The translations under genes were made by a program, and so were the position numbers. This document shows, piece after piece, positions 9,700 to 23,800 of a stretch of DNA of 64,000 nucleotides. This DNA is from Hyaloscypha bicolor E (Eukaryota; Ascomycota; Leotiomycetes; Helotiales; Hyaloscyphaceae), in NCBI RefSeq assembly GCF_002865645.1, contig NW_020194693.1:868001-932000 (forward strand), written 5' to 3'. Each line of letters opens with the position of its first letter. The first letter of the stretch is position 1. The notes beneath the pieces were generated by a model. It made no database searches and was not told where the DNA came from. It saw only the letters and a list, made by a program, of their open reading frames with translations.

Positions 9700-12600
9700 A
9701 GGAAAAGAAACTAATTAAGAAATAGAAAAATAGTATTAATCTAATAACTATAATAAAGGCTAATCTTTAGAAATATATAACTATTAAAATATATTAATAT
9801 ATCTTATATAAGAAAAGTAATAATAATCTATAGAATCTATTCTAGAATAACTTTAAAAACTTTAATATTATAATATATAGTCTAATTAATTATATACTTA
9901 TATAAAATCTTCGAGCCTAACTTTAATATAATAGTATTTATATTAAATAGAACTATAGAAACCTTACTATTATATAATTCTTTATTAATCTTACTCGAGA
10001 GAAAATAAAAAATATATAGAATAAAGCTAATATTATTAATAATAGTCTAATTAGAATAATCTTTTTTAGGAACTTATTATATTAGTTTATTTTATTCTAG
10101 ATAGAACTAGATATAAAAGAACTAGATATTCTTAGTCGAGAAATTAAATTATCTATTTATTTCCTTTAAACTAAGGCTATTTACTACTTCTATTTTTATT
10201 ACTACTAGTATTATTACTAAACCCGAACTACTATTAATTAATATCTACTATTTCTACTAGGAAGCTTATTAGAGAAGTAATAAAGATATATTTCAAAATA
10301 TAAAAATATAATAGAACTAATAGTAGTTTTAATTATAAACTTATTATCTTTCTTAATATTTACTAATATATAAAGCTTTTAGAAGAAGTACTAGTAAGAG
10401 CTTTTCCTAGTATATTAAAGGAACTAATATAAGACTACTTCTATAATAACTAGCTCTCGAGCTATATATATAAAGAAGTTTATATAAATATTTATAGCTT
10501 TTTTAAAAGCCCCGGTTTCTATTATTAAAATTTAGACAAATAAAATACTATTATTTTAGTAACTATAATAATAAAGAATTCTGAAAAAACAATATTTGAA
10601 CTTGTCTAAATACTAATTAATAACCTATATAAATTATAATATAATTTTATTCCTGCCTTACGAAATACCGAATTCCTATATAATAAGATTATTATTTCCT
10701 ATTAAGGCTTACCGGTATACTAATATATAGTTTCGGATTCTTCTAATAATTTCGGCTAGCTTATTAATAAGCTCTAATTATTTATTATTACCTATAAAAA
10801 GAAATAATAAATTAATACTCAGATTCTTTTTACTAATTAATAATACTATTCTTAAAATTCTCTAAACTACTATTTATTCGGAAATTATTAATACGAACCT
10901 AGCTATAATTTCGGAATCTATAATAACTACTTCAAGTTCTATAATTATAATAATTATATTCCGAAATTGTATTTTATATATAAAAGACCTAAATACTACT
11001 TATAGAAGTATATATTAGAGAAATAAAAGGCTAAGAAGACTTAATTTAAGAATAAAAACATTTACTAATTTAGATTTCAAAATATCTATAACTTTAATAA
11101 ATGCTTTAATAATATTTATATATAGTATATTACGGAATTTAAAGAAGAAAAAAATAATAAGAATAGTAAAAACAAACTAATAAATAATACTTTTAAAGCC
11201 TTACTAGTAGAAATAAATAAAGAAAAGAAATATTACTTTAATTTCTATTCTACTTCTATTAAAAGCTTTCTAGCTACTTTTATAGCCTCTATTTCTACTA
11301 TTTCTATAACTAATACTCTTATAGATAACCTTACTTCTCTTTCTTTTATATACTAGATAATAAGTAAAAACTATATTTTAGAACCTACTAAATAAATAGA
11401 AAATACTCAAATATTTATAGTTAATAATATATTAAGATATAATATTTATTACTTTTATAAAGTTATAATTAATACTAGAGCCTCTAGATTCTTAATTACT
11501 AGTTCTCTTTCTAACTAATTCCAAGCTTTATAGCAGACTAATAATAGTATTAAACTTAATAAAACTACTAAGAATTAAGTTAATATCTAGTTTAGTATTA
11601 GATCTATATCCTCTATTAGATCTATAATAGTAAGAATACTAATTAGGTAAGTATAATTCCATATTATATCTATAAAGACTTTATTTCTATTTAGCTTAGC
11701 TAATATAAATAAGCTAGGGATCTATTTTAATAATTTTACTAATTATCTTATTACTTTTACTAGATGCTTTATACCTATAATATAATGTTTTAGATATTCT
11801 TTTCTGCTTTAGAATACTATTCTATAAAGCTTTATTTCCGAATTCTTTATTTATAACCTTTACTTTCTTATAGAGGTTAAATTATAATATCTATATTACT
11901 ATTTTAGTTATTTGTTTATTAGTAAGCTCCGAAATATACTAGAATAAACAGGCTATAATATTAATATAGAAGCCTTTAAATACCTTATAAAGTACTATAA
12001 ATAATACCAGAAATTCGAATAATTACCGGAATAATTCAAGTTTAATCTAAGAAATAATATTAGCTTTAATTACTTTATTATTATTAATATTTTCTATATT
12101 TCTAGTAAGCCTATATTCTATATTATTAATAAAGGTACTTAATATTAAGCCGGCTAATAGCTTTAAAATATTAGTATATTATATATTTGGGATATCCTAA
12201 AGTAATATTAGATTAATATCTATTTAGGCCTTTCTAATTAGATTATAATAAATACCGGAAAGTAGTTTACTAGTAAAAAGTTTATTTAACTTGCAAATAC
12301 TATAAGAACTAAGATTAAAAATATTTCCGTAAAAGCTTATAATTCTATTAGAATTACAGAATATTATTATAGCCTAATTTAATATATTTACCTTATTATT
12401 ATAGCCGAAATTAATAGAATTAATAAGGATATTATACTTTAAATAGCTTTTAAGGCTATTAATAATTCTACTAGATCTAATAGTATTATTCTAATTCTCT
12501 TAGTTTATAGTATTTTATCTCGAATAACTAAATATAATATCCTATTACTAATTATATTATAGTAATTAATAGTATTTAAAAAGGTAATAGTAGAAATTCA

Positions 12601-14600
12601 AAAACTTCGAACTAAATACTAGATTATAAATACTCTAAATACCTGAAATAGTTCTAATACTACTAATATCTATAAACTTTCTTTAAATTCGAATATTCTT
12701 ATATAATATAAAAGAAATACTAATTAATCTAGTAATTAGAATAGGCTATATAAGCTAGTAGCCATTAATAAAGAGAACTATATACTAGCTTTACTATATA
12801 GTAATACTACTTTCTACTTAATCTCTATAAAGTTCTTTTATATAGGAAATATTAAGGTTATTACTAATAGCCCTAAACCTGAATCTGTTTCTAAACTTTA
12901 TAATAAGGCTAAAAGTAATACGGATATAATTCCTTTTATTATTTCTGTTATTTTACTAAAATATAATAAAGGATATTTTTATAAGAACCCGGATTTTATA
13001 GTATTCTTATAATATAATAACCTATATAAGAACTCTTATTAAGTTAAAATTACTAGCTTTCTAGAAAAGAATATATTTAAGGTTATTTTCAGATCTTAGA
13101 TACTAAAAGAAATATATATTTTTAATTCCCGGTTTATTAATAAAATCAAGAATAAAGATATAAAGAGAAAGTTTAAGAAATCGAGACTAATTATTTAGGC
13201 TTATAATAATAGTAAGAAATATATAATATTAATATAATTACCTACTATTTAATATATTAGCTAGAGAATTATCCTTAATATTATAGAACTATATTTATAT
13301 AATATCTTATAAGCTTATATCTAATTAATAACTTTACTTAACTATAATTTTTATATTAATTCATTTTATAAGCTTACTAGAAAGCTAAATCTAAATAATA
13401 ATTCGGTTCTAAAAGTTATAAAACTATTATATAATATATTAGAAGCTAGAAACTACTAGTTTAAAACTTATTATTTCTATTATATTAATAAGCTTTTTAT
13501 AAAATAATTAATTTATAACTCTTGCCTTCTTTATAGTAAGTAATTCTTTGGAATTATTAGCCTTTAAACTAATAATACCCTATTTATTAGAACTAATAAT
13601 TTTATAAAAATAGAATAACTAAAGTTCTATAAGGCTAAGTTTTTAGCTAAGAAATATAAATGCTTTATTTCTAATTATAATCTCAAGTTTAATAAAAGTA
13701 TTATTTATATAAATACTACTAGAATTACTCTTATATAAGAATACTAGTATAAAAACCTCTAAATTATTTCTATAAAAAATATTACTATTATAAGTAATAG
13801 GAGTACTATTTATTAAGATCTTTCTATTAAAAACTAATATATTACCTAATATACTAGAGAAATATATATTATATTAGTCTATTAACTAAAAGCTTTATAT
13901 AATCTATTAATTACTATTTAAGCTATTAAATCCTCGGAAACTAATATAAAGGTATTTAATAAATATATTTAATAGCAAATTAAGAATATTACTAGAGAAT
14001 TGAGATTTATAAAGCTAGTAAAGAAATTCTTATATTTAATCGTTTTTATAGATACTTTATTTATAAATAATAGAGACCTTTCTTTTTAAATTAGATATAT
14101 TCTAATTCTAGTAAATAGAACTAGATATACTAATATTATTTACTAGTTCTCTATTAAATATAAGAGAATTACTAGAAGTATTCTAGCTTTAGAACTTTAT
14201 AATATAACTTATAGCTTTAATATAAGCGCTTTAGTTAAATCTATAATTAATAGAATACTAGAAATAGAATTACTACTAGCAATTTATATAAATTCGAAGT
14301 TATTATATAAATACTTTATTAAATTAGAAACTATTTAAGAAAAGTATTTAATAATTAATATAATATATCTTTACTAGATATATAAATAATAAAAGATTAT
14401 AGAAGTTAAATAAATTAAGAAAAAATCAAATTCTACTAATTCTATAATAAAATTAAAGCTAATAAATATTCTTAAGTATCTAATTAATATAAATACTATA
14501 TAATTAGATATAAAGAAATAAATTAAATATAAATAAAATAGGAAATAAATATATAAGACAAGAGAATATTATAAGAGAGGAAGTTATATATAAAAGACTA
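9700..14600 (+). pseudogene. Degraded Copia gag-pol of copy A
   Basis: The plus-strand frame can be followed beside copy B. Visible pieces are a gag-like region rich in Lys/Arg (about 10950-11200), a protease remnant with NTRAS in place of DTGAS (about 11465), and a C-terminal RNase H remnant (about 14190-14430) containing an INSK-type motif like copy B. Stop codons are very frequent and consistent with C-to-T or G-to-A change of Gln and Trp codons. Limits are approximate. Confidence 0.65.
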
Positions 14601-14741
14601 TAGCCTTTAATATATAACTAAAACCTTAGAAGTAATATAGATATATAAAGTATTTAAAAAATCTAATACTATACCGGATTAGGCAATTTGTATATAATCG
14701 GAAAGAAATACTATTTTTTATATTTTTTAGAAAGATTCTAG

Positions 14742-14973
14742 TATTAATATAGCTATAATTATTAATAGTTATATAATATAATTATATAACTTTATATTAT
14801 ATAAGTAATTTAACTAGTAGACTAGTTCCCTTTAGGCTTAGTAAATTTAGGGATTATATATTAATACTATAATATTATAATTCTTATTTCTAAAGAATAA
14901 CAATTTTACTAACTAATATAACTAGTATTTCTATATCTATATAATAGTATTATATATTACTAGTAAACTAATA
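14742..14973 (+). repeat. 3' LTR of Copia copy A (shortened)
   Basis: It matches the 5' LTR but is only 232 bp. About 50 bp are missing between the ATATAATTATATAAC portion and TATTATATAAGTAA, the part that in other copies contains the GATATAAGTAATA segment. The target duplication ATAAT follows directly. Confidence 0.82.
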
Positions 14974-14978
14974 ATAAT

Positions 14979-15663
14979 TTTATATTTTCCGAAAATTAGT
15001 TATTTTAATTAAATTTTAATAAGTATTTCTTATTAAACTAAAATATATATTATTAATTCTAATATTTATTAATACTTTAAAAGGCTATTTACTAAAAAGC
15101 TTTTTACTAAACTTTTTACTAAAATCTAATACTAGATATAAAAGTTCTTTTTCTAGTTTAGGCTTTAATTTAAATAAAGAAACTTAAATAATTCTTAATA
15201 ATATTATAATTAATTAAATAAATATAAATTCTTCATAAATTATAAAATATTTATTAATAAATAATAAAATAATAAAATAAATTAGTAAATTATAAAGCTA
15301 TAATATTAAATTTAGTATAAAACTAATTTCTGTTTTTTTTATAAGATTTAAAAGAGCTTCTTTTAAATAAAAGCTTCTAATAATATATATATATATTTAA
15401 TAATTTATAAGCCTAAAGCCTATAATATTAAAGAACTATTAATTTCCCTAATTAATATTTATAATATTCAAGATTCGTTATATATTCTTAAGTTATATGT
15501 AATTATATTTCTTTTCTAGAATTTTATTTTTAAGATTTATTAATTTATTTTAATAAAATATTTAATTCAAGTAAATTTCTAGTATTTTAAAAAGTAATTT
15601 TACTAATATAATTTAAATAATATTACGAATTTATAAAGAAAGCTTATAAATAGAGTATTATAG
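14979..15663. other. AT-rich spacer between Copia A and Gypsy C
   Basis: No coding frame or terminal repeat was recognised. Short runs such as GGCTATTTACTAAAAAGC suggest older decayed repeat DNA. Confidence 0.4.
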
Positions 15664-15962
15664 TATAATAGGCTATACTCTTTAAAAATTATATTATTTT
15701 AGCGGTTTTAAGATTTAGATTATATAGTAAAGGCCGCGGTCTTTTATATATAACTTATAGAAATCATATAAAAAAGCTAGTTTTTCTATAGTTCTAGAAA
15801 ATAATTCTTTATAAGTATTTAATTAATTAAGCTTTTATATATTATATACTATTTATATTTTACTATTTATATTTTTAATTTATTAATTTATTATTAAGTT
15901 ATATTTTATATTCTAGTATACTTTATATGAGTTTTTGTCTTATTATAGTTTCTCTTCTATAT
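15664..15962 (+). repeat. LTR-like 5' end of Gypsy copy C
   Basis: It shares with 28410-28717 a run of blocks including AATTATATTATTTTAG, GTCTTTTATATATAACTTA, AAAAAAGCT and TCTAGTATACTTTATAT. Copy C then carries about 255 extra bases (to about 16230) absent from copy D before the shared AATAGAGGCTAATTATAA. Confidence 0.6.
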
Positions 15963-16849
15963 ATTTTATAATAAGTAATATAGGAAAGATAGAAACTTTA
16001 TAATTAAGGTAATACTTTTATAAAGTTCTGAGAGGTATTTATAAAGCAGATTATTAGCTTAGTAAGTTAGGAAAGAAAAGGGCTATTATAATACCTTAAG
16101 CCTAAAACCGAAATATTAAGAATATATAAATATTAATTTTAGTATTTTATATTAATTTCTAATATATCTAGTAACTTGAATACAGGTTAGTTATAAGATA
16201 TAATTACTAGTATAGTATATAGGAGTAGTAAAAATAGAGGCTAATTATAAAAGAAAAAAAAGTAAAGAAAATAAAATAAAATAAGAAATATTATACTAAA
16301 ATAATATAAGTTAGACCTTAATTAGAAATAGACTTTAATATTCGGAAATAAAATTATACTATTAATTTATATATTATTTTTAGTTATAGTAAAGACTAGA
16401 CTAGAAATATTATTAGTTTTAGTAAAAAAGCTTATTTCTAAATCCGGAAAAAATACTTAAAAGAAGAAATACTTTTAATTTTAAGTAAAATAGTAATTAG
16501 AAATTAGAAATAAGAATTAAAAAGAAATCGGAAATAAGAAATTATATAGATAAATTAGAAAAGCTTCTAGAGAAAAAAAAAGAATACTAAATAAAAAAAT
16601 AAAAGAGAATTCAGAAAAGTCAGAAAAATTAGCGAAATTATATTTATTATTTTTATTATTACTTTTAATAATATTATTAGATATATCTAATTTAGTAAAA
16701 TTAAGAGAAAATACTATAAATATTAAGCTAAAGAAATAGGAAAAAAAGTATAAGTAATAGGAATAAGACTAGAAAAGCTACTACCTTATTATTACTAATA
16801 CTAAAACTCGAATTTTAATTATATTTATTATTATTAACTAGTTTTTTCC

Positions 16850-18100
16850 AAATCCTGGTTCCTAAATTAAAAGATATACTTAAACGGGAAGTTAGTTCTT
16901 TAGGAACCTTATTAGTAAAAGCCTTAGATATAGAAACTCTATAATTAATTATAAAAGAAATTATTAAGATTAATATAGCTAAAAATAAATATATACTAAT
17001 ACCGGATTTAAACCTACTATTTATAAGAGCTCCTAAAATACTATAGTTTTAGGAAAGTAATATTTTAATATTCATAAAATAATATATAAATATATATAAG
17101 AACTATTATATTTCTAATAATATTAAAAGAAAAAGAATTATCTATTATATCTTTCCTATTTATAAGAATTAAATTAAGGTTATACTAGAGTATTATACTA
17201 ATAACTTAGGAGATTACTAGAAAACTAAGTTCTTTAAGGCCTTACTAAAAGAATTCCGAGAATATAACTAGAAAATACTTAAAATTAGTTATAACTTTCT
17301 TAATTAGATTATTATATAAGCCTAAAATAGAGGAATTTCTTCTAAGTCTTATATTAATATATTTAATAAAGTATTAAAGGAATTATTAAAGAGAAAAAAA
17401 ATAGATAAAATTACTTAATACTAAGAATTTATAAAAAAATTATTTATTCTAGTAAAAGATTATATTTTTAAGAATATAAACTTTAAGCCTATAAATATTT
17501 CTATTTATAAATATAATAAGATATATAAAAAGGTAATAATATTTTATTAGTATAAAAAGAAGAAATACTATTTTAATATTACTAATAACTCAAATATATT
17601 TAGACTTAGATAGAAATACTTAGATATAATAGTTTATAATATAGTTCCTAAACTAGAAAATAATTATTTTTTACTGGTTTCTTCTATTATATTTCCTAAA
17701 GCTATTATAAATATAGATAAGAAAAGAATCTAGCCTGTAACTAATTATATAAAACTTATTAAAAGTAGTAAACCTAAAGGAAATAATATTAACTAGCTAG
17801 TAAAAAGTCTAGAAAAACTATTTATTACTATTAAAACTTAAGAAAACCTATAAAAATAACTTAATATAGCTATTATTATAATTCGAGAAAATATCTATAA
17901 TTTATTTATATAATCTAGCTAATTATAATAAGAATAATAATATTAATAGCTTAATAAATATAATTCGGGGTTTTAAAAAGAATATACTAGAAATTATAAT
18001 AGAAGTTATAGAGGATATTATAATAGCTATAGTAATTAAACTAGAATAAATAAATAATCTAGATAATTATATTTTAGAAAAAGTTAGTCTTAAATATAAT
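16850..18100 (+). pseudogene. Degraded Gypsy gag of copy C
   Basis: The plus-strand frame, ignoring stops, gives a capsid-like sequence typical of fungal Gypsy gag, with segments such as FLLSLILIYLIKYQ, LEKLFI-like blocks and a YNS-R-GYRGYYN-like basic tail. It is paralleled by 29340-30640 in copy D. Nearly all interruptions are TAA/TAG in Gln or Trp positions. Limits are approximate. Confidence 0.6.
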
Positions 18101-20379
18101 TAGAGAATATTATTTAAATTAATATAGCCTATAATATAGATCTAGAACTAAGAGAATGAATTTATTATAAATACTATAATAGGAATAAGAATAATAATAT
18201 TAATTTAGAATATATCTATATCTCTTAGTTCTATTACCTATTAATAAAAGAGCTTATAAATTATAGATATACTTACTAATTTAATAAAAGATAATATAAA
18301 GGGCTATTTAAGCCTAGATAAAAAAGTATTTCCTTTTTTCTTACTAGTAAGTACTAGTAATTTAACTAAATTATTTCCTAAATCTAAAAAAAAAAATTTG
18401 ATTATAACTTAAATACTTAACCCAAAAATATCTAAAGATTAATAGGAGATATCTAGTTTATTAGGCAAGAAAAAGAAAAAGAAACTAGCTAACCGGAATC
18501 TATATATAAAAGCAAGTAAGTTATATCTAAAGAATCTAAATAGCTGCTTTATTTTAGAGAAAATTATATTAGAATTACTAATACTTTAGGTTCTAGAATT
18601 AATAAATAATATTAAAACTTAGCTATAAATAGTATTTCTATTAATACTATAATAGGTTTCTTATTAAAGAGAAAAAGTAAAAAAATAGAAATAACTAAAA
18701 AGGTTTTCCAAAAATAAGCCAGAATAGAAAAAAAAGCTATCCTATATAAAAGATTAGAAAAATACTATTTTAAGAAATAATAGATAAGGAAATAGCCTAG
18801 CTAAAAATATAAATATTAATACTTCCGGAAATAAATAAAACGAATTAGAAATCTAATATATTCTTAATTATAATAAGTATAGGATTTCTAAAGTTAATAA
18901 TATTCTAATAAGATTACTAAAGAAAATAATTATTTTACTTTTAAAGACTTAGAAAGAAATAAGAATATTTATTAATACTTTAAAAATATTAGATCTAGCT
19001 ATTTTATTTTAGAACTAATAAATTAAGGATAATACTTTCTATTTTACTATTTTATAAATAGGAAATACTATTATATTAAATATAATTAGATATACTAGGA
19101 AATCTATAGAGCTAGTAGCTATAGCTTATATAATAGATAGAATATTTAAGGAATTAGAAATACTAGTTCAGGTATCTAATACTAATAGAATTATTTAATT
19201 TAAAGGTAATAGTATTAATATTTGGATATTACTAGCTTATAAATATATTATATAATTTCTATATCTCTAATTTATATTTTAAGAACTTTAAGGAAGTATT
19301 AAATATAAAGAAATAATTAATACTAGAACTAAAATTAATATTTTCCCCGAAAAGATTTTTAGAAGTATTAATAAAATAGTATATAATACTATAGATTATT
19401 AAATATTTATTATTATTAGAGCTAAATTTGAATTTATAGAAATAATAAAGCTTAAAGCTAAGGTTATAAATAAAGTAAGATACGAAAATATATTCTTCCT
19501 AATTAAAAAAACTCTAAAGATTCTATTTAATTAACTATTTTTAGTAAAGATAAAAATAAATATTATATATAAAAGTAATAATTTATAAGATAAAAGATTT
19601 ACTAATCCTAAAAATAACTAGAATACCTATATTATTATAATTAATTTACTTTTAAAAAATACTAGAAAATAGAAGAAAGTAATAGTTTAAAAATACTAAG
19701 CTTCTAGAATTAAGGAATTAAGTAATATAGAGCTAGAAACTAAAAGTAAAGAGAAAAAATAAAGCCTAGTATTATAACTGGTAATAATATTAGAGGAAAT
19801 AGAAAAATACCGGGATTTCTTACTAATTCTTTTATTTTAGGTTTAGGAATTTAGGAAATTAATAATATTTTTAGGGAAACTAAAGCAGAAAAGGTTCTAA
19901 TTAGAGTATTATTAAAAGTAGTTCCGGATTTAATAGAAAAAAAAAAATTATTAAATAAAGATATTTCTAAAGAAAAGGTGAAATAATATTTCCTAATAGT
20001 AAAGAAATATATTCCTAAAGCTAAGAAATATAAAACCTAAAACTAGAAAGAATTCGGGAATATATAAGAGCTTAAGAAAAGTATATTAAAATACTAAATA
20101 AAAAGGCACTCTTTATATCTAACTAGAAAGGAGCTAAGTAGGAAAGTTATAAATTCCAGAAATTAGATAAAAAGAATATTAGAGAAAATAACTATAATAT
20201 TTAAAGAAAGAAATAATAATTATAGTTTATTTCTAGTTATAGGAATATATAAAATAAAGAATAAGAAAGTTTAATTAGTAAATACTAATAATAGAACTAG
20301 AAAAGGCCCTAATAAATATCCGAACTAGTTTAAGAGATCTAAAACTAGAGAATACTTATAAAAGTATACTAGGAAATAT

Positions 20380-23300
20380 AAGAATTACTTTTTATTAAGA
20401 ATATTAGCTATTCTAAGAAATTTATAACTTACTTCGGAATATCTTAAATAATTAGATATTAGTAACTAGCTCTGGGAAAAGAAACTAGCTATATTTCAAG
20501 AATTAATAATTAATTAAGAAGATATAATTATATTTAATTAGAAAGAAATAGGAAAAATCTATAAGAATATTAGCCTATTTATTCTAATTAAGACTATTAA
20601 GTATAAAGCCTAGTAAGAGAAGAATTTCTTATATTCTAAAACCCTAATACTAGTAATAGTAAAAATACTATTAGAATACCTAGATTATAAAGTTCTTAAG
20701 AAATATAATAAACCTTATTAAAATCTATAGTTTTTGGTTACAAAAAAGATTACTAGAACTTATAAACTAATTAATATTACTATAAAGATAAATTTAGTAA
20801 TCCTATAAGATACTAACTTATTCCTGTTTACTAATAAGATTTCGGAGAAATTTACTAAATATATTTATATTTCTCTAATTAATTTCTTTTTCGGATATAA
20901 TTAACTTATACTAGATGCTTATAATAGAGATTTAATTACTTTTATAATATTTCTGGAACTATTAAGACTAACTATATTATCTTAGGAAGCTACTAATTCT
21001 GTTATATAGTTTATATAAGTTATTATAACTATTTTAGAGAATCTATTTCCCAAAATTACTATACTATTTATTAATAATATTAGAGTTAAAGAACCTTATA
21101 TAAACTATAATAAGTAGTTTATTTTACCTGGAATTTGGTATTTTATATTTAAATATCTTTAAAACCTGAATATAACCTTAGATAAAGTTAAATAAGCTAG
21201 AACTAGTATTAGAGAAAAATTATAGTTCTATTATAATAATATAATTATTATTAGCTTTATTTATAAAGTACTTAGAAAAAGCTCTTTAAGCTTAGGAATT
21301 ACTAAGATCTTGAAATAGAAATATTATAATAATATAACTAAAGGCAAGGCATTTATTAGAATTATTATTTACTATTATATTTGGATTAAAGGCTTTATAA
21401 TTATTACTAAATTCATTTATTACTTAATAAGAAAAAATATAATATAGAAATAGGATAATAAATAAATATAAGCTATATGAATTCTTTAAAAAAAGCTTAT
21501 TACTATTTTAATACTTTATAAATTATACTATAATTTATTAGAAGATTAAAGAATAATTATATTAATAGTAGATATTAGCTTAAATAGATAAAATAGAACT
21601 TTTGGCTAATATAATAATAAAGGAAAAAAGAGAATTATATAATATAAATCTGGAATCTGAAATAATATTAAATAAAGATATAATATTACTAAGAGAAAAT
21701 ACTAAGAGCTAGTAAAGTATTTATAGAAAATATAATTCTAGCTATATAAAGTTTACTTTATTCTTAAACTAAATACTAATATACTTATTATATAGCTAAA
21801 TAAAGCGGCTATAGATCTTCCTAGAGCTCTAGTTACTTACTAGCTAGTATGAATTTAATTATTTAATTTTAAAGTCAAGTATATTAAAAGAACTAAATAT
21901 ATTACTACTAATAAATTATTAAGATACTTATAATAAGAAAGTAATACTAAAGATAATAAGAATATTAATAAATAATTAGTAATAGAGTTTAATATTATTA
22001 GAATAATATTTATTAAACGAAAAGTTTAGTTAAAGGAAATAGTTCCGGTTTAGTTATATAATATTATTTTAAGAAAACGGATTCCTAAGATCTTTACTAG
22101 ATATTTAGATAATAATATCTAGTTATTAGAAATTAATAATTAAAGCCTTATTATATCTAGAAGCAAATTAGTAATATTAAAAAATAATAATATCCGGAAA
22201 TTATATAGTAAAGGCTATAGTCTTTTATATATAACCTCTAGTAAAATAGTAAATAATAATACTAATTCCTATACTTTATTTAATAACCCGACTATTTTAC
22301 TAGATTTCCTAGATAATAGCTATTTTAAATAATATTAGAATATTATATAATATCTTATAATACTCTTTAGACTAGAAGAAATATCTAGAGCCGAGTTTTG
22401 AAAATTAAATAAAGAAGCTTTAAATTATAATATAAAGAATTAATTATTATAAAGAATTATATCTAAAGTATATCTATTTCGACTTATTATTAATAACTAA
22501 GAATAAAGAAAGATTATTATTAAAGAGCTATATAATAAAATTAAATATATTAGAAGAGAAAATACTTTTTATTTAATAGCTAGTTATTATTACTAGAAAA
22601 ATTATTATAATTATATATAAAAGTATATTAGTATCTATAAAGTCTATTATATAAGAGTAAAAGAAGATAAAAAGAAGCTCTATATTTAATAAAAGCTATA
22701 TTTCTTTTTTATTACCTTGAAATTAATATAGTTAAACTACTAAATTATAAAGAATATAATTTATTAGTTATTACTAGAAACAATTTCTTAGAATAAATTA
22801 AAACTAGACCTTTAAAGAACCCGATTAATAAAAAGATTACTAAATTTATTTAAAAAGAAATTATTTATAAATATAGTTTATTTAAATATCTTAAAGTAAA
22901 TAGTAAATCGGAATTTAAAGAAATAATAATTTAGGAACTTAATAAGCTAAGAATTAATAGAATTATAATTTTGGCCTATAATTTCAAAAGAAATAATATA
23001 ATAGAAAAAGAATATTAATTAATTATTTAAGTATTTATTATATTTATAATAAATAGAAAGAAACCTTAAATATATTTATTAATCGAATTACTATATATAA
23101 ACCGACTGGATTTACCTTCTTTTATATAATTTATAGTAAAGAAGCTATATTATTTATAGAAATATATTTTCTAATTTAGAAAATACTTGAATAGAATAAA
23201 GTTTATAATAGAGAAATATTTCTGGAAATATATATAAAGCGAATATAAATAAGAAATAAAAATAAAAAAGAACAGAAAATACCGAGAGAAAAAAAAGTAA

Positions 23301-23480
23301 TTTAATACTATTTATTAGATTTATTTAAAGCCTATTTCCGAAAGGAATCTGGTTCTTATATATAATATTAAATTAATAAATTAAAACAAGTCAAGAAATA
23401 TAAAGCTATTATATTACTAGCTTGGCCTATATAGAATAAGATATACGAATTAACTAAAAGAATATTATATTCTAGAAAAG
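20380..23480 (+). pseudogene. Degraded Gypsy pol (RT, RNase H, integrase) of copy C
   Basis: The reverse-transcriptase core lies at 20700-21110. The FSGYD motif is FFGYN (about 20888-20902) and the catalytic FIDD box reads FINN (about 21067-21081), so both catalytic Asp codons have changed to AAT, a G-to-A transition. Downstream, an RNase H/connection region and an integrase-like region (about 22450-23450) continue on the same strand with dense stops. It cannot encode an active polymerase as it stands. Confidence 0.7.
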
Positions 23481-23800
23481 CTTAATAATATTATATTTTA
23501 AAGAATATATACCGGAAATTAATTTAAGTAATTTATTAAAAGAAATAGATTCTAATATTTCCCTAAAAACGAAATTAATAATAAGTATATATCTATAAAT
23601 AAATATTTCAAAATAGATATAGAATTAAAAAAGGAAATAATAGTAAAATACTATAAATAAAATAGTATTTAGGAAATTAAAAAAGCTACTAGTATTATTA
23701 TATATATTTTAGAATTACTGGAATTAAAAAAAGTAAAATATATTTCTTTTATAAAAAACTAGAAAAAAGTATCTAATAATAGAAGTTTTTCTTAATCTGA

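Larger units (their letters stand above)
8595..14973 (+). mobile_element. Ty1/Copia LTR retrotransposon, copy A (RIP-degraded)
   Basis: This is a full-length element of 6379 bp bounded by related LTRs (8595-8879 and 14742-14973) and flanked by a perfect 5-bp target duplication, ATAAT (8590-8594 and 14974-14978). The LTR ends read TATTAG..AATA, consistent with RIP-altered TGTTAG..CA termini. The internal region follows copy B at 53575-59904 along its length, but is more AT-rich and more heavily mutated. Plus-strand frames show Copia order, with an aspartic protease remnant near 11465 (NTRASRFLIT, for DTGAS-type) and an RNase H remnant near 14200-14430. Many TAA/TAG stops make it non-autonomous. 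Confidence 0.88.
15664..23800 (+). mobile_element. Ty3/Gypsy retrotransposon, copy C (RIP-degraded)
   Basis: It starts with an LTR-like segment shared with 28410 and continues with a Gypsy-type gag (about 16850-18100). Pol order is readable on the plus strand: reverse transcriptase (about 20700-21150), RNase H and linker (about 21150-22200), and integrase (about 22450-23450). The RT region reads as KxNLVIL.DTNL, INFFFGYN.LILDAYNRDL and FINNIRVKEP, the RIP-altered form of the fungal Gypsy SLIDFFSGYD and FIDDIGVKGP motifs. No matching 3' LTR is found immediately after pol; the next copy is at 28410. The 3' limit given is where pol homology fades. Confidence 0.75.

Noticed and set aside
22200..22250. 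Possible third Gypsy LTR, because AAAGGCTATAGTCTTTTATATATAACC resembles the LTR core
   Set aside because: Similarity is confined to a short palindromic AAAGGCTATAG-type stretch also seen near the Copia 3' LTRs. Flanks do not match the LTR.
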